Translations under genes and position numbers: made by a program
Notes under the pieces: model-generated
The model's database searches: none
The model's input: only the letters and a program-made list of their open reading frames with translations
What the model was told of the DNA's origin: nothing
Part shown: positions 34,558 to 43,267 of the stretch, one piece after another
How positions within the stretch are numbered: the stretch's first letter is position 1
Layout: each line of letters begins with the position of its first letter
NCBI RefSeq assembly: GCF_013019105.1
Contig: NZ_BLTE01000001.1
Span: forward strand, 310,001-374,000
From: Fundidesulfovibrio magnetotacticus
GTDB lineage: Bacteria > Desulfobacterota > Desulfovibrionia > Desulfovibrionales > Desulfovibrionaceae
Length of the DNA: 64,000 bases
Direction: 5' to 3'

Positions 34558-34617
34558 GCTGTGTCCTCGCAGAATGGATGGGTCCGTTCGACGGCGCGCA
34601 GTTTATCCAAGGCCGGG

Positions 34618-35154
34618 CTAAAAGCCAAGGGCGGCCACGGCCTGCTTCGCCGCGGGCCAGGCGGCGCGGGCCGCGAGGCCCACCATGGCCCCGCCCAGGC
34701 CGATCTTCACCACGAAGCCCAGAACCCGGCCCCACATGGCCCCGCGCGCGGCGTGCCACGCCTCGGGGGAGGGCCGTCCGTGCATGCGCTCGAACACGTA
34801 GCAGCCCACGTAGGCCCCGCCCACCGCGCCCAGGAGCGCGCCAAACCCGAAGAGGAACGGGGCGAAGAAGATGGCCCCGGCTATGGCCCCGATGAAGGCC
34901 CCCAGGTTGCCCTTGTTGGTGCCGCCGTATTTCTTGGCCCCGTAGAACTGGGCCCCGAACTCCAGGGCCTCGCCCAGGACAGCCATGGCGATGAGCGGCG
35001 CGTAGTAGCCCCAGCCCAGGTTCAGGGAGGGGTGCGTGAAGTCCCACAGCCAGGCCAGGGCCAGGATCACCCAGTTGGCGGGCAGGCCCAGGACGTTGAG
35101 CGAAAGCACGCCCAGAAGCAGCAGGATGTAGAGGATGGACCAGACGTATTCCAT
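34618..35154 (-). CDS. DUF456 family membrane protein
   Basis: 178 residues with four membrane segments. LGLPANWVILALAWLWDF and the glycine-rich duplicated part GAKKYGGTNKGNLGAFIGA, then FFAPFLFGFGALLGAVGGAY are typical of DUF456 proteins. Its function is not known. It lies 61 nt upstream of thrC on the same strand. Confidence 0.85.
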   Translation of the reverse strand: MEYVWSILYILLLLGVLSLNVLGLPANWVILALAWLWDFTHPSLNLGWGYYAPLIAMAVLGEALEFGAQFYGAKKYGGTNKGNLGAFIGAIAGAIFFAPFLFGFGALLGAVGGAYVGCYVFERMHGRPSPEAWHAARGAMWGRVLGFVVKIGLGGAMVGLAARAAWPAAKQAVAALGF

Positions 35155-35354
35155 GGAGAGGTTCCTTGATGAACGGTGTGGGTGTGTGCCGGGTCAGCCC
35201 CGGCGGTCTGAGGAACTAGCTCCTCGACTGCCATCCGGAGGACGTGGCGATCTGGTCGGTCCCCGCCCGCGCTGCCCTGCCCCCCGCACGGAAGTGCAGA
35301 GGGCCAAGCCCTTTGCCAGCCCGGGGCTTGCCCAGCGACGGACCGGCCCCCTGC

Positions 35355-36650
35355 CTACTCCTTGCCGCGCAGGTCCACCACGCGCACGGCCTTGCCCTCG
35401 CTCTTGGGCAGGGAGTTGGGCTCCACCAGGTCCACCTTGGGCGTCACGAGGATCTCGTCGCGCAGACGGTGGGCGATGCGCTCGCGCAAGGCGGCCAGGG
35501 CGCGCATGTCTTCCACGAAGAACTCTTCGCGCACTTCGGCCTTCACGCGGATCTGGTCGATGTGGCCCTCGCGGGTGAGCTCGATGAGGTAGTTCTGGCC
35601 CACCTCGGGCAGGGACATGAGCACCTGCTCGATCTGGATGGGGTAGATGTTCACGCCCTTGATGATGATCAGGTCGTCGGAGCGGCCGGTGATGCGGTCG
35701 ATGCGCAGGTGCTCGCGGCCGCAGGGGCAAGGCCCGGGCAACACGCGGGTGAGGTCGCGGGTGCGGTAGCGCACGATGGGCATGCCCTCGCGGCACAGGG
35801 TGGTGAGCACCAGCTCGCCCACCTGGCCGGGCCGGGCGGGCTCCAGGGTGACGGGATCGATCACCTCGCAGAGGTAGGCGTCCTCCCAGAGGTGCATGCC
35901 GTTCTGCTCCCTGCACTCGAAGGCCACGCCGGGGCCGTTCATCTCCGAGAGGCCGTAGGAGTTGAAAGCCTTGAAGCCGAAGATGTCCTCCAGGCGGCGG
36001 CGGGTCTCCTCGGAGTAGGGCTCTGCCCCCACCAGGGCGATGCGCAGGCCCAGGGAGCGCGGGTCGAGCCCCTGGCGCGCAAGGTAGTCGGCCAGGTAGA
36101 GGGCGTAGGAGGGGATGATGTGCAGGGCCGTGACCTTGAAGTCCTGGATGAGCTTCACCTGGCGCTGGGTGTTGCCCGCGCCCATGGGGATGGCCATGCA
36201 GCCCAGCAGTTCCGCGCCGTAGTGCATTCCCAGGCCGCCGGTGAAGAGGCCGTAGCTGGTGGTGTTCTGGAACACGTCGGCGGGGGTCATGCCCACCATG
36301 CGCATGCAGCGCGCCACCAGGGAGGACCACCAACGCACGTCGGAGGCCGTGTGGTAGACCACGGTGGGCGTGCCCGTGGTGCCCGACGACACGTGCAGGC
36401 GCACCATCTGGTCGGCAGGCACGGTGTTCAGGCCGTCGGGGTAGGATTCGCGCAGGTCCTGCTTGGTGGTGAAGGGCAGGCGGCGCAGGTCGTCCAGGCT
36501 CTTGATGTCCTCGGGCGCGACGCCGTGCTCCCTGAACTTGCGGGCGTAGAGCCGGGAGCGGGCGGCGCGCTCGCAGGTGGTGCGCAGCCGGGAAAGCTGA
36601 AGGCGGGAGATGTCGTCGCGGGCGAGGAATTCGGCCGGATCGTAGCGCAT
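35355..36650 (-). CDS. paaK: Phenylacetate--CoA ligase
   Basis: 431 residues, PaaK family of AMP-forming ligases. VSSGTTGTPTVVYHT is the ATP-binding loop, FNSYGLSEMNGPGVAFEC the adenylate-binding motif, YRTRDLTRVLPG and ITGRSDDLIIIKGVNIYP the hinge region, and LPKSEGKAVRV the C-terminal catalytic lysine segment. It activates aryl acids such as phenylacetate, in anaerobes often from aromatic amino acid oxidation; an indolepyruvate oxidoreductase is not in the window. Good AGGAGG upstream of ATG 36650. Confidence 0.93.
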   Translation of the reverse strand: MRYDPAEFLARDDISRLQLSRLRTTCERAARSRLYARKFREHGVAPEDIKSLDDLRRLPFTTKQDLRESYPDGLNTVPADQMVRLHVSSGTTGTPTVVYHTASDVRWWSSLVARCMRMVGMTPADVFQNTTSYGLFTGGLGMHYGAELLGCMAIPMGAGNTQRQVKLIQDFKVTALHIIPSYALYLADYLARQGLDPRSLGLRIALVGAEPYSEETRRRLEDIFGFKAFNSYGLSEMNGPGVAFECREQNGMHLWEDAYLCEVIDPVTLEPARPGQVGELVLTTLCREGMPIVRYRTRDLTRVLPGPCPCGREHLRIDRITGRSDDLIIIKGVNIYPIQIEQVLMSLPEVGQNYLIELTREGHIDQIRVKAEVREEFFVEDMRALAALRERIAHRLRDEILVTPKVDLVEPNSLPKSEGKAVRVVDLRGKE

Positions 36651-36678
36651 GCGCCCTCCTGAAGGCGTGTTCCCCGCC

Positions 36679-38133
36679 TCAGCCGCCGTATTCGGAGGGC
36701 GGGGGGATGTCCGTGGGGTTCTCGAACGACGTGGATTCCTTGAAGAAGCGCAGCTTGACCATGCCGGTGGGGCCGTTGCGCTGCTTGCCGATGATGATCT
36801 CGGCCACGTTGTCGTCGGGGGTGAGTTCGTCCTTCTTCTTGTAGGCGGCTTCCCGGTAGAGGAAGATGATCACGTCGGCGTCCTGCTCGATGGCGCCGGA
36901 TTCGCGCAGATCGCTCATCATGGGGCGCTTGTCGCTGCGCTCTTCCACCTTGCGGTTGAGCTGCGAGAGGGCGATGACGGGCACGTGGAGTTCCTTGGCC
37001 AGGGCCTTGAGGCTGCGCGAGATGTCGGAGATCTCCTGCTCGCGCGAATCCACGCGCCGGGCGGAGCGCATGAGCTGGAGGTAATCCACCACCACGAGGC
37101 CCAGGCCGTGTTCGGCCTTGAGGCGTCGGCAGCGCGAGCGCACCTCCATGGTGGTGAGCGCGGGGGTGTCGTCCACGAAGATGGGCGCGGGCGAGAGCGC
37201 GTTGGCGGATTCGTAGAGGCGCGCCCAGTCGTTGTCGTCCAGGCGTCCGCGCCGCAGCTTGGAGAGGTCCACCTTGCCCCAGCAGCAGAGCATGCGCATC
37301 ATGATCTGCTCCTTGCTCATTTCCAGGGAGAAGACTGCGGTGGGCACGGTGTACATGCAGGCGGCGCGCATGGCCAGGTTCATGGCGAAGGCGGTCTTGC
37401 CCATGGAGGGGCGCCCGGCGATGATGATCAGGTCCGAGGGCTGGAGGCCGGCGGTGTATTCGTCGAAGGTGTAGTAGCCCGTGGGCACGCCGGTGACCAT
37501 CTCCTTGTTTTCCACGCGCTTGGCCAGCTGCACGAACACCTCGTCCACGAGGGTCTTGCTGGAGGTGAGCACGCCGGACTTTTTGGAGTCGGAGATGGCG
37601 AAGACGGCCTGTTCGGAGGCGTCGAGGAGGGCGTCGGTCTCTTCCGCGCCCTCGAAGACCTTTTCAATGATGTCCGAGGCCGTGGAAATGAGGCGGCGCT
37701 TCACGGACTTGTCGCGCACGATGCGCGCGTGGTGCACCGCGTTGGAGGCGCTCACCGTGGCGGAGGCCAGCTCGGCCAGGTAGACGGGGCCGCCCACCTC
37801 GTCGAGCCTGCCCATGCGGGCCAGCTCTTCGGCGAGGGTGACCAGGTCCACGGCGACGCTCTTGCGGCCGAGTTCCAGGCAGCCCTGATAGATGGCGCGA
37901 TGGACGGGCGAGTAGAAGTCGTCCTCGCCCAGGATGTCGATGATTTCGTGGAGGATCGAATTCTTGATGAGGATGCCGCCCAGCACCGATTGCTCGGCCT
38001 CCGGGCTGTGCGGCGGAACCCGGCGGATCAGGTCGTCGGCGACCCGCTCCAAAGTCTGCGGGGCGAGCTGGCCGTCCTGCCCGCCCGCCCCGCCTCGGGT
38101 TCTACGCTTCGGCTTCGGCTGCCGGGCTTCCAC
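36679..38133 (-). CDS. dnaB: Replicative DNA helicase DnaB
   Basis: 484 residues. N-terminal DnaB domain (LRRVPPHSPEAEQSV-type start IRRVPPHSPEAEQSVLGG) and RecA-like C-terminal helicase with Walker A GRPSMGKT (240-247), LFSLEMSKEQ and DYLQLM. The start is GTG 38133, inside the 3' end of rplI (32-nt overlap). It unwinds DNA at the chromosomal replication fork. It is the last gene of the rpsF-rpsR-rplI-dnaB run, a common bacterial order. Confidence 0.95.
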   Translation of the reverse strand: MEARQPKPKRRTRGGAGGQDGQLAPQTLERVADDLIRRVPPHSPEAEQSVLGGILIKNSILHEIIDILGEDDFYSPVHRAIYQGCLELGRKSVAVDLVTLAEELARMGRLDEVGGPVYLAELASATVSASNAVHHARIVRDKSVKRRLISTASDIIEKVFEGAEETDALLDASEQAVFAISDSKKSGVLTSSKTLVDEVFVQLAKRVENKEMVTGVPTGYYTFDEYTAGLQPSDLIIIAGRPSMGKTAFAMNLAMRAACMYTVPTAVFSLEMSKEQIMMRMLCCWGKVDLSKLRRGRLDDNDWARLYESANALSPAPIFVDDTPALTTMEVRSRCRRLKAEHGLGLVVVDYLQLMRSARRVDSREQEISDISRSLKALAKELHVPVIALSQLNRKVEERSDKRPMMSDLRESGAIEQDADVIIFLYREAAYKKKDELTPDDNVAEIIIGKQRNGPTGMVKLRFFKESTSFENPTDIPPPSEYGG

Positions 38134-38623
38134 TGTCTTCCGCGGGCTGTTCGGCGTCCATGAGCTTCTCGCCCTGGCGGCAGACCATCACGCGGATGGT
38201 CCCGATGACGCCAGCGTGGAGCTTCACCGGCACTTCGTGCACGCCAAGGGTGCGGATGGCGTCCTCGAGCACGATCTTCTTGCGGTCGATCACGATGCCC
38301 TGGGCTTCGAGGCCGTCGGCGATCATGGAGGAGGTGACGGAGCCGTAGAGCTTGTCGCCGTCGCCCACGCGCACTTCGATGGCCACGGTGGCCGCGGCCA
38401 CTTTGGCGGCCAGGGTCTCCGCGTCGGAGCGAAGGGTGTCCATCTTGGCCTGGAGCTTGCGGCGCTCGGTCTCGAAGACTTTGAGATTGGAAGGGGAGGC
38501 CAGCATTGCCAGGCCCTGGGGGATAAGGAAATTGCGGCCGTAGCCGGGCTTCACGGTGACGACTTCGCCCAGTTTGCCCAGGTTTTCCATGTCGGCGCGC
38601 AGGATGAGTTTCATGACAGCCAT
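38102..38623 (-). CDS. rplI: 50S ribosomal protein L9
   Basis: 173 residues. KLILRADMENLGKLGEVVTV and VKPGYGRNFLIPQGLA are the N-terminal L9 signature. The protein is longer than the usual 150 because of an acidic C-terminal tail. The start is taken at ATG 38623, since AGGAG lies upstream of it; ATG 38614, giving MKLILR, is the more usual family start. Confidence 0.95.
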   Translation of the reverse strand: MAVMKLILRADMENLGKLGEVVTVKPGYGRNFLIPQGLAMLASPSNLKVFETERRKLQAKMDTLRSDAETLAAKVAAATVAIEVRVGDGDKLYGSVTSSMIADGLEAQGIVIDRKKIVLEDAIRTLGVHEVPVKLHAGVIGTIRVMVCRQGEKLMDAEQPAEDSGSPAAEAEA

Positions 38624-38633
38624 GGCTTTTCTC

Positions 38634-38894
38634 CTACTGCATCTTCTTCAGGTAGTCGGCGCTGTGGGTGGCCGTGTAGTAGAGAAGGGCCATCTGGCGG
38701 GCGCGCTTGATCTCGGTGGTCAGACGGCGCTGGCACTTGGCGCAGGTGCCGGTGATGCGCCGGGCGATGATCTTGCCGCGCTCGGTGATGAAGTCGCGCA
38801 GGATGTCGGGGCGCTTGTAATCCATGGGCAGGTTCTTGTTGGCGCAGAACCGGCAGAACTTCTTCTTGGGGGTGAATTTCTTCTTGAAGGACAT
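38634..38894 (-). CDS. rpsR: 30S ribosomal protein S18 (zinc-binding form)
   Basis: 86 residues. CRFC (C14, C17) and CAKC (C51, C54) form the four-cysteine zinc site of the C+ type of S18. [20 protein letters not shown] is the conserved RNA-binding core. Many bacteria replace this form with a cysteine-less paralogue; here only the zinc form is seen. Confidence 0.97.
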   Translation of the reverse strand: MSFKKKFTPKKKFCRFCANKNLPMDYKRPDILRDFITERGKIIARRITGTCAKCQRRLTTEIKRARQMALLYYTATHSADYLKKMQ

Positions 38895-38897
38895 GGT

Positions 38898-39215
38898 CTA
38901 GGCCTCCGGGGCGGCGGCGGGCACGGCCTTGTCGGCCAGCTTCACCGTGACGAACTTGAAGATGCCGTCCGTGATGCGCACGATGCGCTCCAGCTCCGCG
39001 ACGGTGGTCGGGGGAGCGGTGAACTCCATGCGAACGTACTGGCCGCGCACGTACTTGCGCACGGGGTAGGCCAGATCCTTGGTTCCCCAGTCGTCCACGG
39101 TCAGGATCGACCCGTTCTCGCGCTCGGTGATGGCGACCAGGCCGTCCACGAGGCTTTTTTTGCTCTCGGCGTTCAGCTCGGGGCTGAGCAGGAGCAGCAA
39201 CTCGTATTTACGCAT
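38898..39215 (-). CDS. rpsF: 30S ribosomal protein S6
   Basis: 105 residues. RKYELLLLLSPELN and YVRGQYVRMEFTAPP are typical S6 strands. It pairs with S18 on the small subunit platform. First gene of the ribosomal/dnaB run; the dynamin-like gene ends 62 nt upstream on the same strand, so read-through into this operon is possible. Confidence 0.97.
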   Translation of the reverse strand: MRKYELLLLLSPELNAESKKSLVDGLVAITERENGSILTVDDWGTKDLAYPVRKYVRGQYVRMEFTAPPTTVAELERIVRITDGIFKFVTVKLADKAVPAAAPEA

Positions 39216-39277
39216 GCGTTTCCTCCTTTTGGTCCATGGCCCTTCCCCGCCGGGAAGAGCAAGGCGAACCGCAGTGG

Positions 39278-40999
39278 TTAGGCTGTTCGCCCGGCCGTGT
39301 CAAGGGCCTGGGCAAATCCGGAGCGCAGGGCCGCGCACTCCGAGGCCGCCTCGTCCAGGGCGGCCTGGCGGGCGGCAACGTCGGCCTCGAAGGGCGAAAG
39401 CACCTCTTCGAGGGCGTCGGCGGCCTGGTCCGTGCGCGCGCCCACCAGGCGCAGCACCTCCTCCTCCACGCGGCGAGCCCCGCGCGCCAGCGACTCCCGC
39501 AGCGAGCGCAACAGGCGTGGACGCCCCACGGCCAGCACGCTCCCCGCCAGGGCGGCCCCGGTTCCGGCCAGCAGCCCTCCCGTCACGTCCAGCGCCACGC
39601 CCTGCACCGAGAGCACGAAGAGGCTCCCCGCCAGCACCATGATGCCGCCCATGGCCGCCCTGGGGTCCATGCGGGCAACGCGCAGCGGGTCCACGCGCAC
39701 GGGGTCGTCCCCGGCGTCCAGGAAGGCGTCCAGGGCGCGGGCCACGTCCGCGAGCACCTCCTCCCGCCGGGCGCCGGGGGGCGTGTTTCCGGCCGGGTCC
39801 TGCCCGGCCAGGGCGCGCAGGTCCCGGGCCAGGGCGGCCACGTCCAGGGCGAGGCGCTGGCTCAGGGCGGCCGCGCCCTCGCGCGCCTGGGATTCCACCT
39901 GCGTCTCCAGGGACTCCCTGAACGTGCGCTCCAGGCCCTCCAGCAGCGAGGGCACCGCCGAGGAGCGCCGGAAAAAGCCCAGCACGCTGCGCCGGAACAT
40001 GCTGGCGAAGGAAAGCTCTAGCTCCAGGGCGGCCAGATACCCCTGCCCGGTGCGCTCGAAGCGCTGCCTGATGCGCCCTGCCAGGGCCTCCACCTCCAGG
40101 CGCGCGGCAGCGCGGGTCTGGCGGATGCGCTCACGCATGGCCAGGGCGGCTTCGCGGTCCGCCTCCACGCTCTGGGCGACGGCAAGCCCCGCCGCCTCCA
40201 CGCCCTCCAGCACGGCCAGGCCGCCCCGGGCGAGGGAGGCCAGCTTGGCCCGGGCGTGCTCGCCCCCGGTGACCATTTCCCGGATGTGGCGGCGCACGGC
40301 CTCCATGCCCGAGAGTTCGGGCTGGACGGCCTCCAGGGCCGCCGAGACCACGAAGAGCGGCGCGCCCTCCAGGCCGCGCTCCCTGGCCAGTTCCAGCACG
40401 CGCTGGCGGTTCACCTGGAGCTGGCCCGGGGTCGCCAGGTCGGCCTGGGTGAGCACCAGGGCCACCTTGCGCCGCCAGCGGGAGGCGACAAGCCCGAGGA
40501 AGTCCCAACTGGCGCGCGAATAGGGATTGAGCGACGACAGGGCGTAAAACACCTGGTCGCAACGGGGGATGAAGCGTTCGGTGATCTCCTGATGGCGGTC
40601 CACCACGGAGTCGATGCCCGGGGTGTCCACCACGGCCACGCCGTGCAGGATGGGGTGCGGCAGTTCCACGCGGGCGCTGAGCGGCCCTTCGTCCGTGCGC
40701 GAGCGCCCCGGCCCGTGCGCGATCATGAGGATGCGGTCGGTGCAGGGGTCCGGGGCCACGTCGGAGACCTGCTCGCCCAGCAGGGCGTTGATGAAGCTGG
40801 ACTTGCCCGCCTTCACCTCTCCGGCGGCCACGAAGAGGAAGGGCTCGCCCGCTGCCTGGCGCAGGGAGGCCGCGTCGCGGGCGAGGCTCTCTCCGGCGCG
40901 GCGCGCGGCCAGGGCCTCCAGTTTTTCGAGCAGACCGGCAACCCCCGCCCTGGCCTGGGCCAGGGAGGGGTCCAGCAGATGGGGGCCTGCCTGGGTCAT
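39278..40999 (-). CDS. Bacterial dynamin-like GTPase
   Basis: 573 residues. The G domain has P-loop GEVKAGKS (60-67), DTPG (125-128) and TQAD (184-187), the dynamin-type arrangement. Long helical stalk regions follow (RQRFERTGQGYLAALELEL, EEVLADVARALDAFLDAG). A hydrophobic hairpin (IMVLAGSLFVLSVQGVALD, VTGGLLAGTGAALAGSVL) near 455-500 is suited to membrane insertion. Such proteins remodel or protect membranes. The start ATG overlaps the preceding stop by 4 nt (ATGA), so it is coupled to the exported-protein gene and, upstream, to the RsbV/RsbW pair. Confidence 0.88.
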   Translation of the reverse strand: MTQAGPHLLDPSLAQARAGVAGLLEKLEALAARRAGESLARDAASLRQAAGEPFLFVAAGEVKAGKSSFINALLGEQVSDVAPDPCTDRILMIAHGPGRSRTDEGPLSARVELPHPILHGVAVVDTPGIDSVVDRHQEITERFIPRCDQVFYALSSLNPYSRASWDFLGLVASRWRRKVALVLTQADLATPGQLQVNRQRVLELARERGLEGAPLFVVSAALEAVQPELSGMEAVRRHIREMVTGGEHARAKLASLARGGLAVLEGVEAAGLAVAQSVEADREAALAMRERIRQTRAAARLEVEALAGRIRQRFERTGQGYLAALELELSFASMFRRSVLGFFRRSSAVPSLLEGLERTFRESLETQVESQAREGAAALSQRLALDVAALARDLRALAGQDPAGNTPPGARREEVLADVARALDAFLDAGDDPVRVDPLRVARMDPRAAMGGIMVLAGSLFVLSVQGVALDVTGGLLAGTGAALAGSVLAVGRPRLLRSLRESLARGARRVEEEVLRLVGARTDQAADALEEVLSPFEADVAARQAALDEAASECAALRSGFAQALDTAGRTA

Positions 41000-41607
41000 C
41001 GGGGCAGGAAGTAGTCCAGGTCCAGGGGACGGGCCGGGGCCTCCGGCTTTTTGGAGGTCGTATCGGAAGCCTGCTTCGCGCGGCGGCAGTCCTGCTCCTC
41101 CTTGACCCAGCTGCGCGAGGAGATGCGCAGGGAGTTCCCCCTCGTGAAGGAGTCGTCCTCGCCGTCGTAATACTGAAGAATGATGGACACGTCCCCGGCA
41201 TGGGGGTCGAGCAGGCTCCATTTCCAGATGCGCAGGTTGCCGAAGGCGTTGCCGCGCCACTGCTTGGGCTCGCCGTAGCGTTTCTTGAGTCCCGCCAGGA
41301 TCTTGTCGTGGAATTCGCGGGAGGAGTCGGCGTAGTTCATCTTCACGCGCACCACCCGGCCGGGCTGGGCGCAGTTGCCGTAGGTGACGTAGCCCGAGCG
41401 GTAGCCCGGCAGGGGCTTCATGGCCTGGATGGTCAGGTAGCCCTGTTCCAGTTCGGGTTCGGCCATGCCGGGGTCGAGCTTGTCGGCCAGGTCGCGGATG
41501 TTGCTGCCCAGGCGCACCCCGGCCAGTTCCGGGGGGGCGGCCAGGGCCGGTCCCGCGAGGCAGCACGCCAGCAGCAGGGACGCGAAGAGGGCGCGCACGG
41601 GGCTCAC
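40996..41607 (-). CDS. Exported protein of unknown function
   Basis: 203 residues starting at GTG 41607, which overlaps the rsbV-like stop (GTGA). A signal peptide (SPVRALFASLLLACCLAGPA, then LAA) precedes a mature domain with LAGVRLGSNIRDLADKL, YVTYGNCAQPGRVVRVKMNY, ILAGLKKRYGEPKQW and a C-terminal proline/lysine-rich tail. The GVRLGxxxxDL...YG-P pattern resembles small periplasmic domains that read bacterial envelope state, but I do not recognise a named family. Coupled to the dynamin gene downstream. Confidence 0.65.
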   Translation of the reverse strand: MSPVRALFASLLLACCLAGPALAAPPELAGVRLGSNIRDLADKLDPGMAEPELEQGYLTIQAMKPLPGYRSGYVTYGNCAQPGRVVRVKMNYADSSREFHDKILAGLKKRYGEPKQWRGNAFGNLRIWKWSLLDPHAGDVSIILQYYDGEDDSFTRGNSLRISSRSWVKEEQDCRRAKQASDTTSKKPEAPARPLDLDYFLPR

Positions 41608-41942
41608 CCCTTGAAGCCGGCCACGGCCTGGGCCTGGTCGGGGAAGATGGGAAAGAGTTCGTTGTAGCCCGAAATCTCGAAAACCTCGCGCATGTAGTCC
41701 TTGATGTCGCACAGGTGGAGCATGCCGCCGCCGCGCTTGAGGTGCTGGAAGGCCATGAGCAGCACGCGCAGACCGCTGGAGTTGATGTAGTCCACGCCTC
41801 CGAAATCCATGACCACCTTGGTCGCTCCGCCGGTCACGACGCCCATCACCTTGTCCTCGAGCTCCTTGGAGGAGCCGGAGTCGAGCCGGCCGTCGATCTT
41901 GAGCACGGTGACGGGGCCGGTGGTGGTCACGATCAATTCCAT
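41604..41942 (-). CDS. STAS-domain anti-anti-sigma factor (RsbV/SpoIIAA-like)
   Basis: 112 residues, one STAS domain. LKIDGRLDSGSSKELEDKV, then MDFGGVDYINSSGLRVLLMA with the serine of NSSG that is normally phosphorylated by the partner kinase. Together with the upstream HATPase-type protein it forms a partner-switch pair. Which sigma factor or target they control is unknown; no sigma factor gene is adjacent. Confidence 0.9.
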   Translation of the reverse strand: MELIVTTTGPVTVLKIDGRLDSGSSKELEDKVMGVVTGGATKVVMDFGGVDYINSSGLRVLLMAFQHLKRGGGMLHLCDIKDYMREVFEISGYNELFPIFPDQAQAVAGFKG

Positions 41943-41945
41943 GGT

Positions 41946-42377
41946 CTACTCCTGATTGGTCTTCTTGCGGATGAAGAGGATGTTGCGTCCGTTTTTGCGC
42001 TCGTAGGAAAGCTGGTCCATGATCTTGCGCACGAAGTGGATGCCCAGGCCTCCGATGGGTCGCGCCTCCAGGGGCGCGTTCACGTCGGGCTCCGGGGCCT
42101 GCAGGGGGTTGAAGGGGTCGCCGTCGTCCTCCAAGGTCATGTCCACCGCGTCGGGGCCGCGCTCCAGGACCAGCTCGATGCCGCAGGGCCGGTCGGGCGG
42201 CGAGGCGTAGGAGATGACGTTGGTGACCAGTTCGTCCAGGGCCAGCTGGATGTGGTAGGCCGCGCGGCCGGACACGCCGCCACGTTCCAGGAAGGCCTCC
42301 ACTTCGCAGCGCAGACGTTCGAGTTCGTGCAGGTCGTTCCCGATGGAGAGCCGTAACCGCTCGCTCATGATTTCCAT
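41946..42377 (-). CDS. RsbW/SpoIIAB-like serine kinase, anti-sigma type
   Basis: 143 residues of the HATPase_c type. N box LALDELVTNVISYAS, G1-like LEDDGDPFNPLQAP, and G2 GGLGIHFVRKIMDQ bind ATP. It should phosphorylate the STAS protein encoded 3 nt downstream and release or hold a target. The gene starts the operon that ends with a dynamin-like GTPase. The start may be ATG 42377 or 42368; neither has an ideal ribosome site. A PP2C-type phosphatase (RsbU-like) is not in view. Confidence 0.88.
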   Translation of the reverse strand: MEIMSERLRLSIGNDLHELERLRCEVEAFLERGGVSGRAAYHIQLALDELVTNVISYASPPDRPCGIELVLERGPDAVDMTLEDDGDPFNPLQAPEPDVNAPLEARPIGGLGIHFVRKIMDQLSYERKNGRNILFIRKKTNQE

Positions 42378-42463
42378 TGTTTTCCACGAAGACCGCCCGC
42401 TGTCAACGAGCCGGGGCGATTGACGCTTCCAAGCGGCGGCCGAGGGTGGTAGTCACCCCGTCC

Positions 42464-43267
42464 ATGGACGCCAACAGCATGGACAAAGACGCCGACGTCG
42501 GCCACGACGCCGCCAGCCGCTTCCTGGACAGCCTGCCCGAGCTGCGCCCCGGCGAGCCCTTCCGCTTCGCCTGCCACCCGGACGTGCCCTGTTACAACGC
42601 CTGCTGCTCCGACCTGGCGCTCATGCTCACGCCCTACGACGTGTTGCGCCTGCGCCGCCAGCTGGGGCTTTCCAGCCGGGACTTCATCGCCCGCCACGCC
42701 GTGATGGCCCAGGCCCCGGACACGGGTTTCCCCATGCTGCGTCTGGCCATGCGCGAGGACCTGCCCGGTCTGCCCTGCCCCTTCGTCACCCGGGCGGGGT
42801 GTTCGGTCTACCCCGGCCGCCCTGGCGCGTGCCGCACCTACCCGCTGGGGCGCGCCACCAAGACGGGCCCCGACGGCGAGGTGGTGGCGCGCTTCTTCGT
42901 GGTGCGGGAGCCCCACTGCCGGGGCTTCGAGCAGGCCCGGGACTGGACCTCCGCCTCCTGGCTCGACGACCAGGACCTGGCCGAATACAACCGCTCCAAC
43001 GACCGCTACATGCTCCTTCTGGCCCACGCCCGCGACCGGGGGGCCACGCTCAACCCCAAGCAGGCCAACACCGTGTTCCTGGCCGCCTACAACGTGGACG
43101 CCTTCCGCGATTTCCTGCGCGACACCCGCATGCTGGAGCGCCTGGAACTGGCCGACGAAGACCGCCAGGGCATCCTTGACGACGAGGAGCGCCGCCTGCG
43201 CTTCGCCATGGACTGGCTGGAGCTGGCCCTCTTCGGCCTGGAGAACAACCTGAGGAAAAAGGCCTGA
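42464..43267 (+). CDS. YkgJ-family cysteine cluster protein
   Basis: 267 residues. The family has a Zn/Fe-binding cysteine cluster near the N-terminus: FACHPDVPCYNACCSDL, then CPFVTRAGCSVYPGRPGACRTYPLG. These are the CxxxxCxxxCC and C(x)nC(x)nC arrangements of YkgJ proteins. The rest is helical. Function unknown. The start is 42464 or 42479 (MDKDADV), and neither has a strong ribosome site. Its stop overlaps the adenylyltransferase start (TGATG). Confidence 0.82.
   Translation: MDANSMDKDADVGHDAASRFLDSLPELRPGEPFRFACHPDVPCYNACCSDLALMLTPYDVLRLRRQLGLSSRDFIARHAVMAQAPDTGFPMLRLAMREDLPGLPCPFVTRAGCSVYPGRPGACRTYPLGRATKTGPDGEVVARFFVVREPHCRGFEQARDWTSASWLDDQDLAEYNRSNDRYMLLLAHARDRGATLNPKQANTVFLAAYNVDAFRDFLRDTRMLERLELADEDRQGILDDEERRLRFAMDWLELALFGLENNLRKKA

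Noticed and set aside
39278-41566. Extended N-terminus of the dynamin-like protein up to 41566
   Set aside because: The upstream part lies in the exported protein's gene in another frame; ATGA coupling at 40999 gives a clear start.
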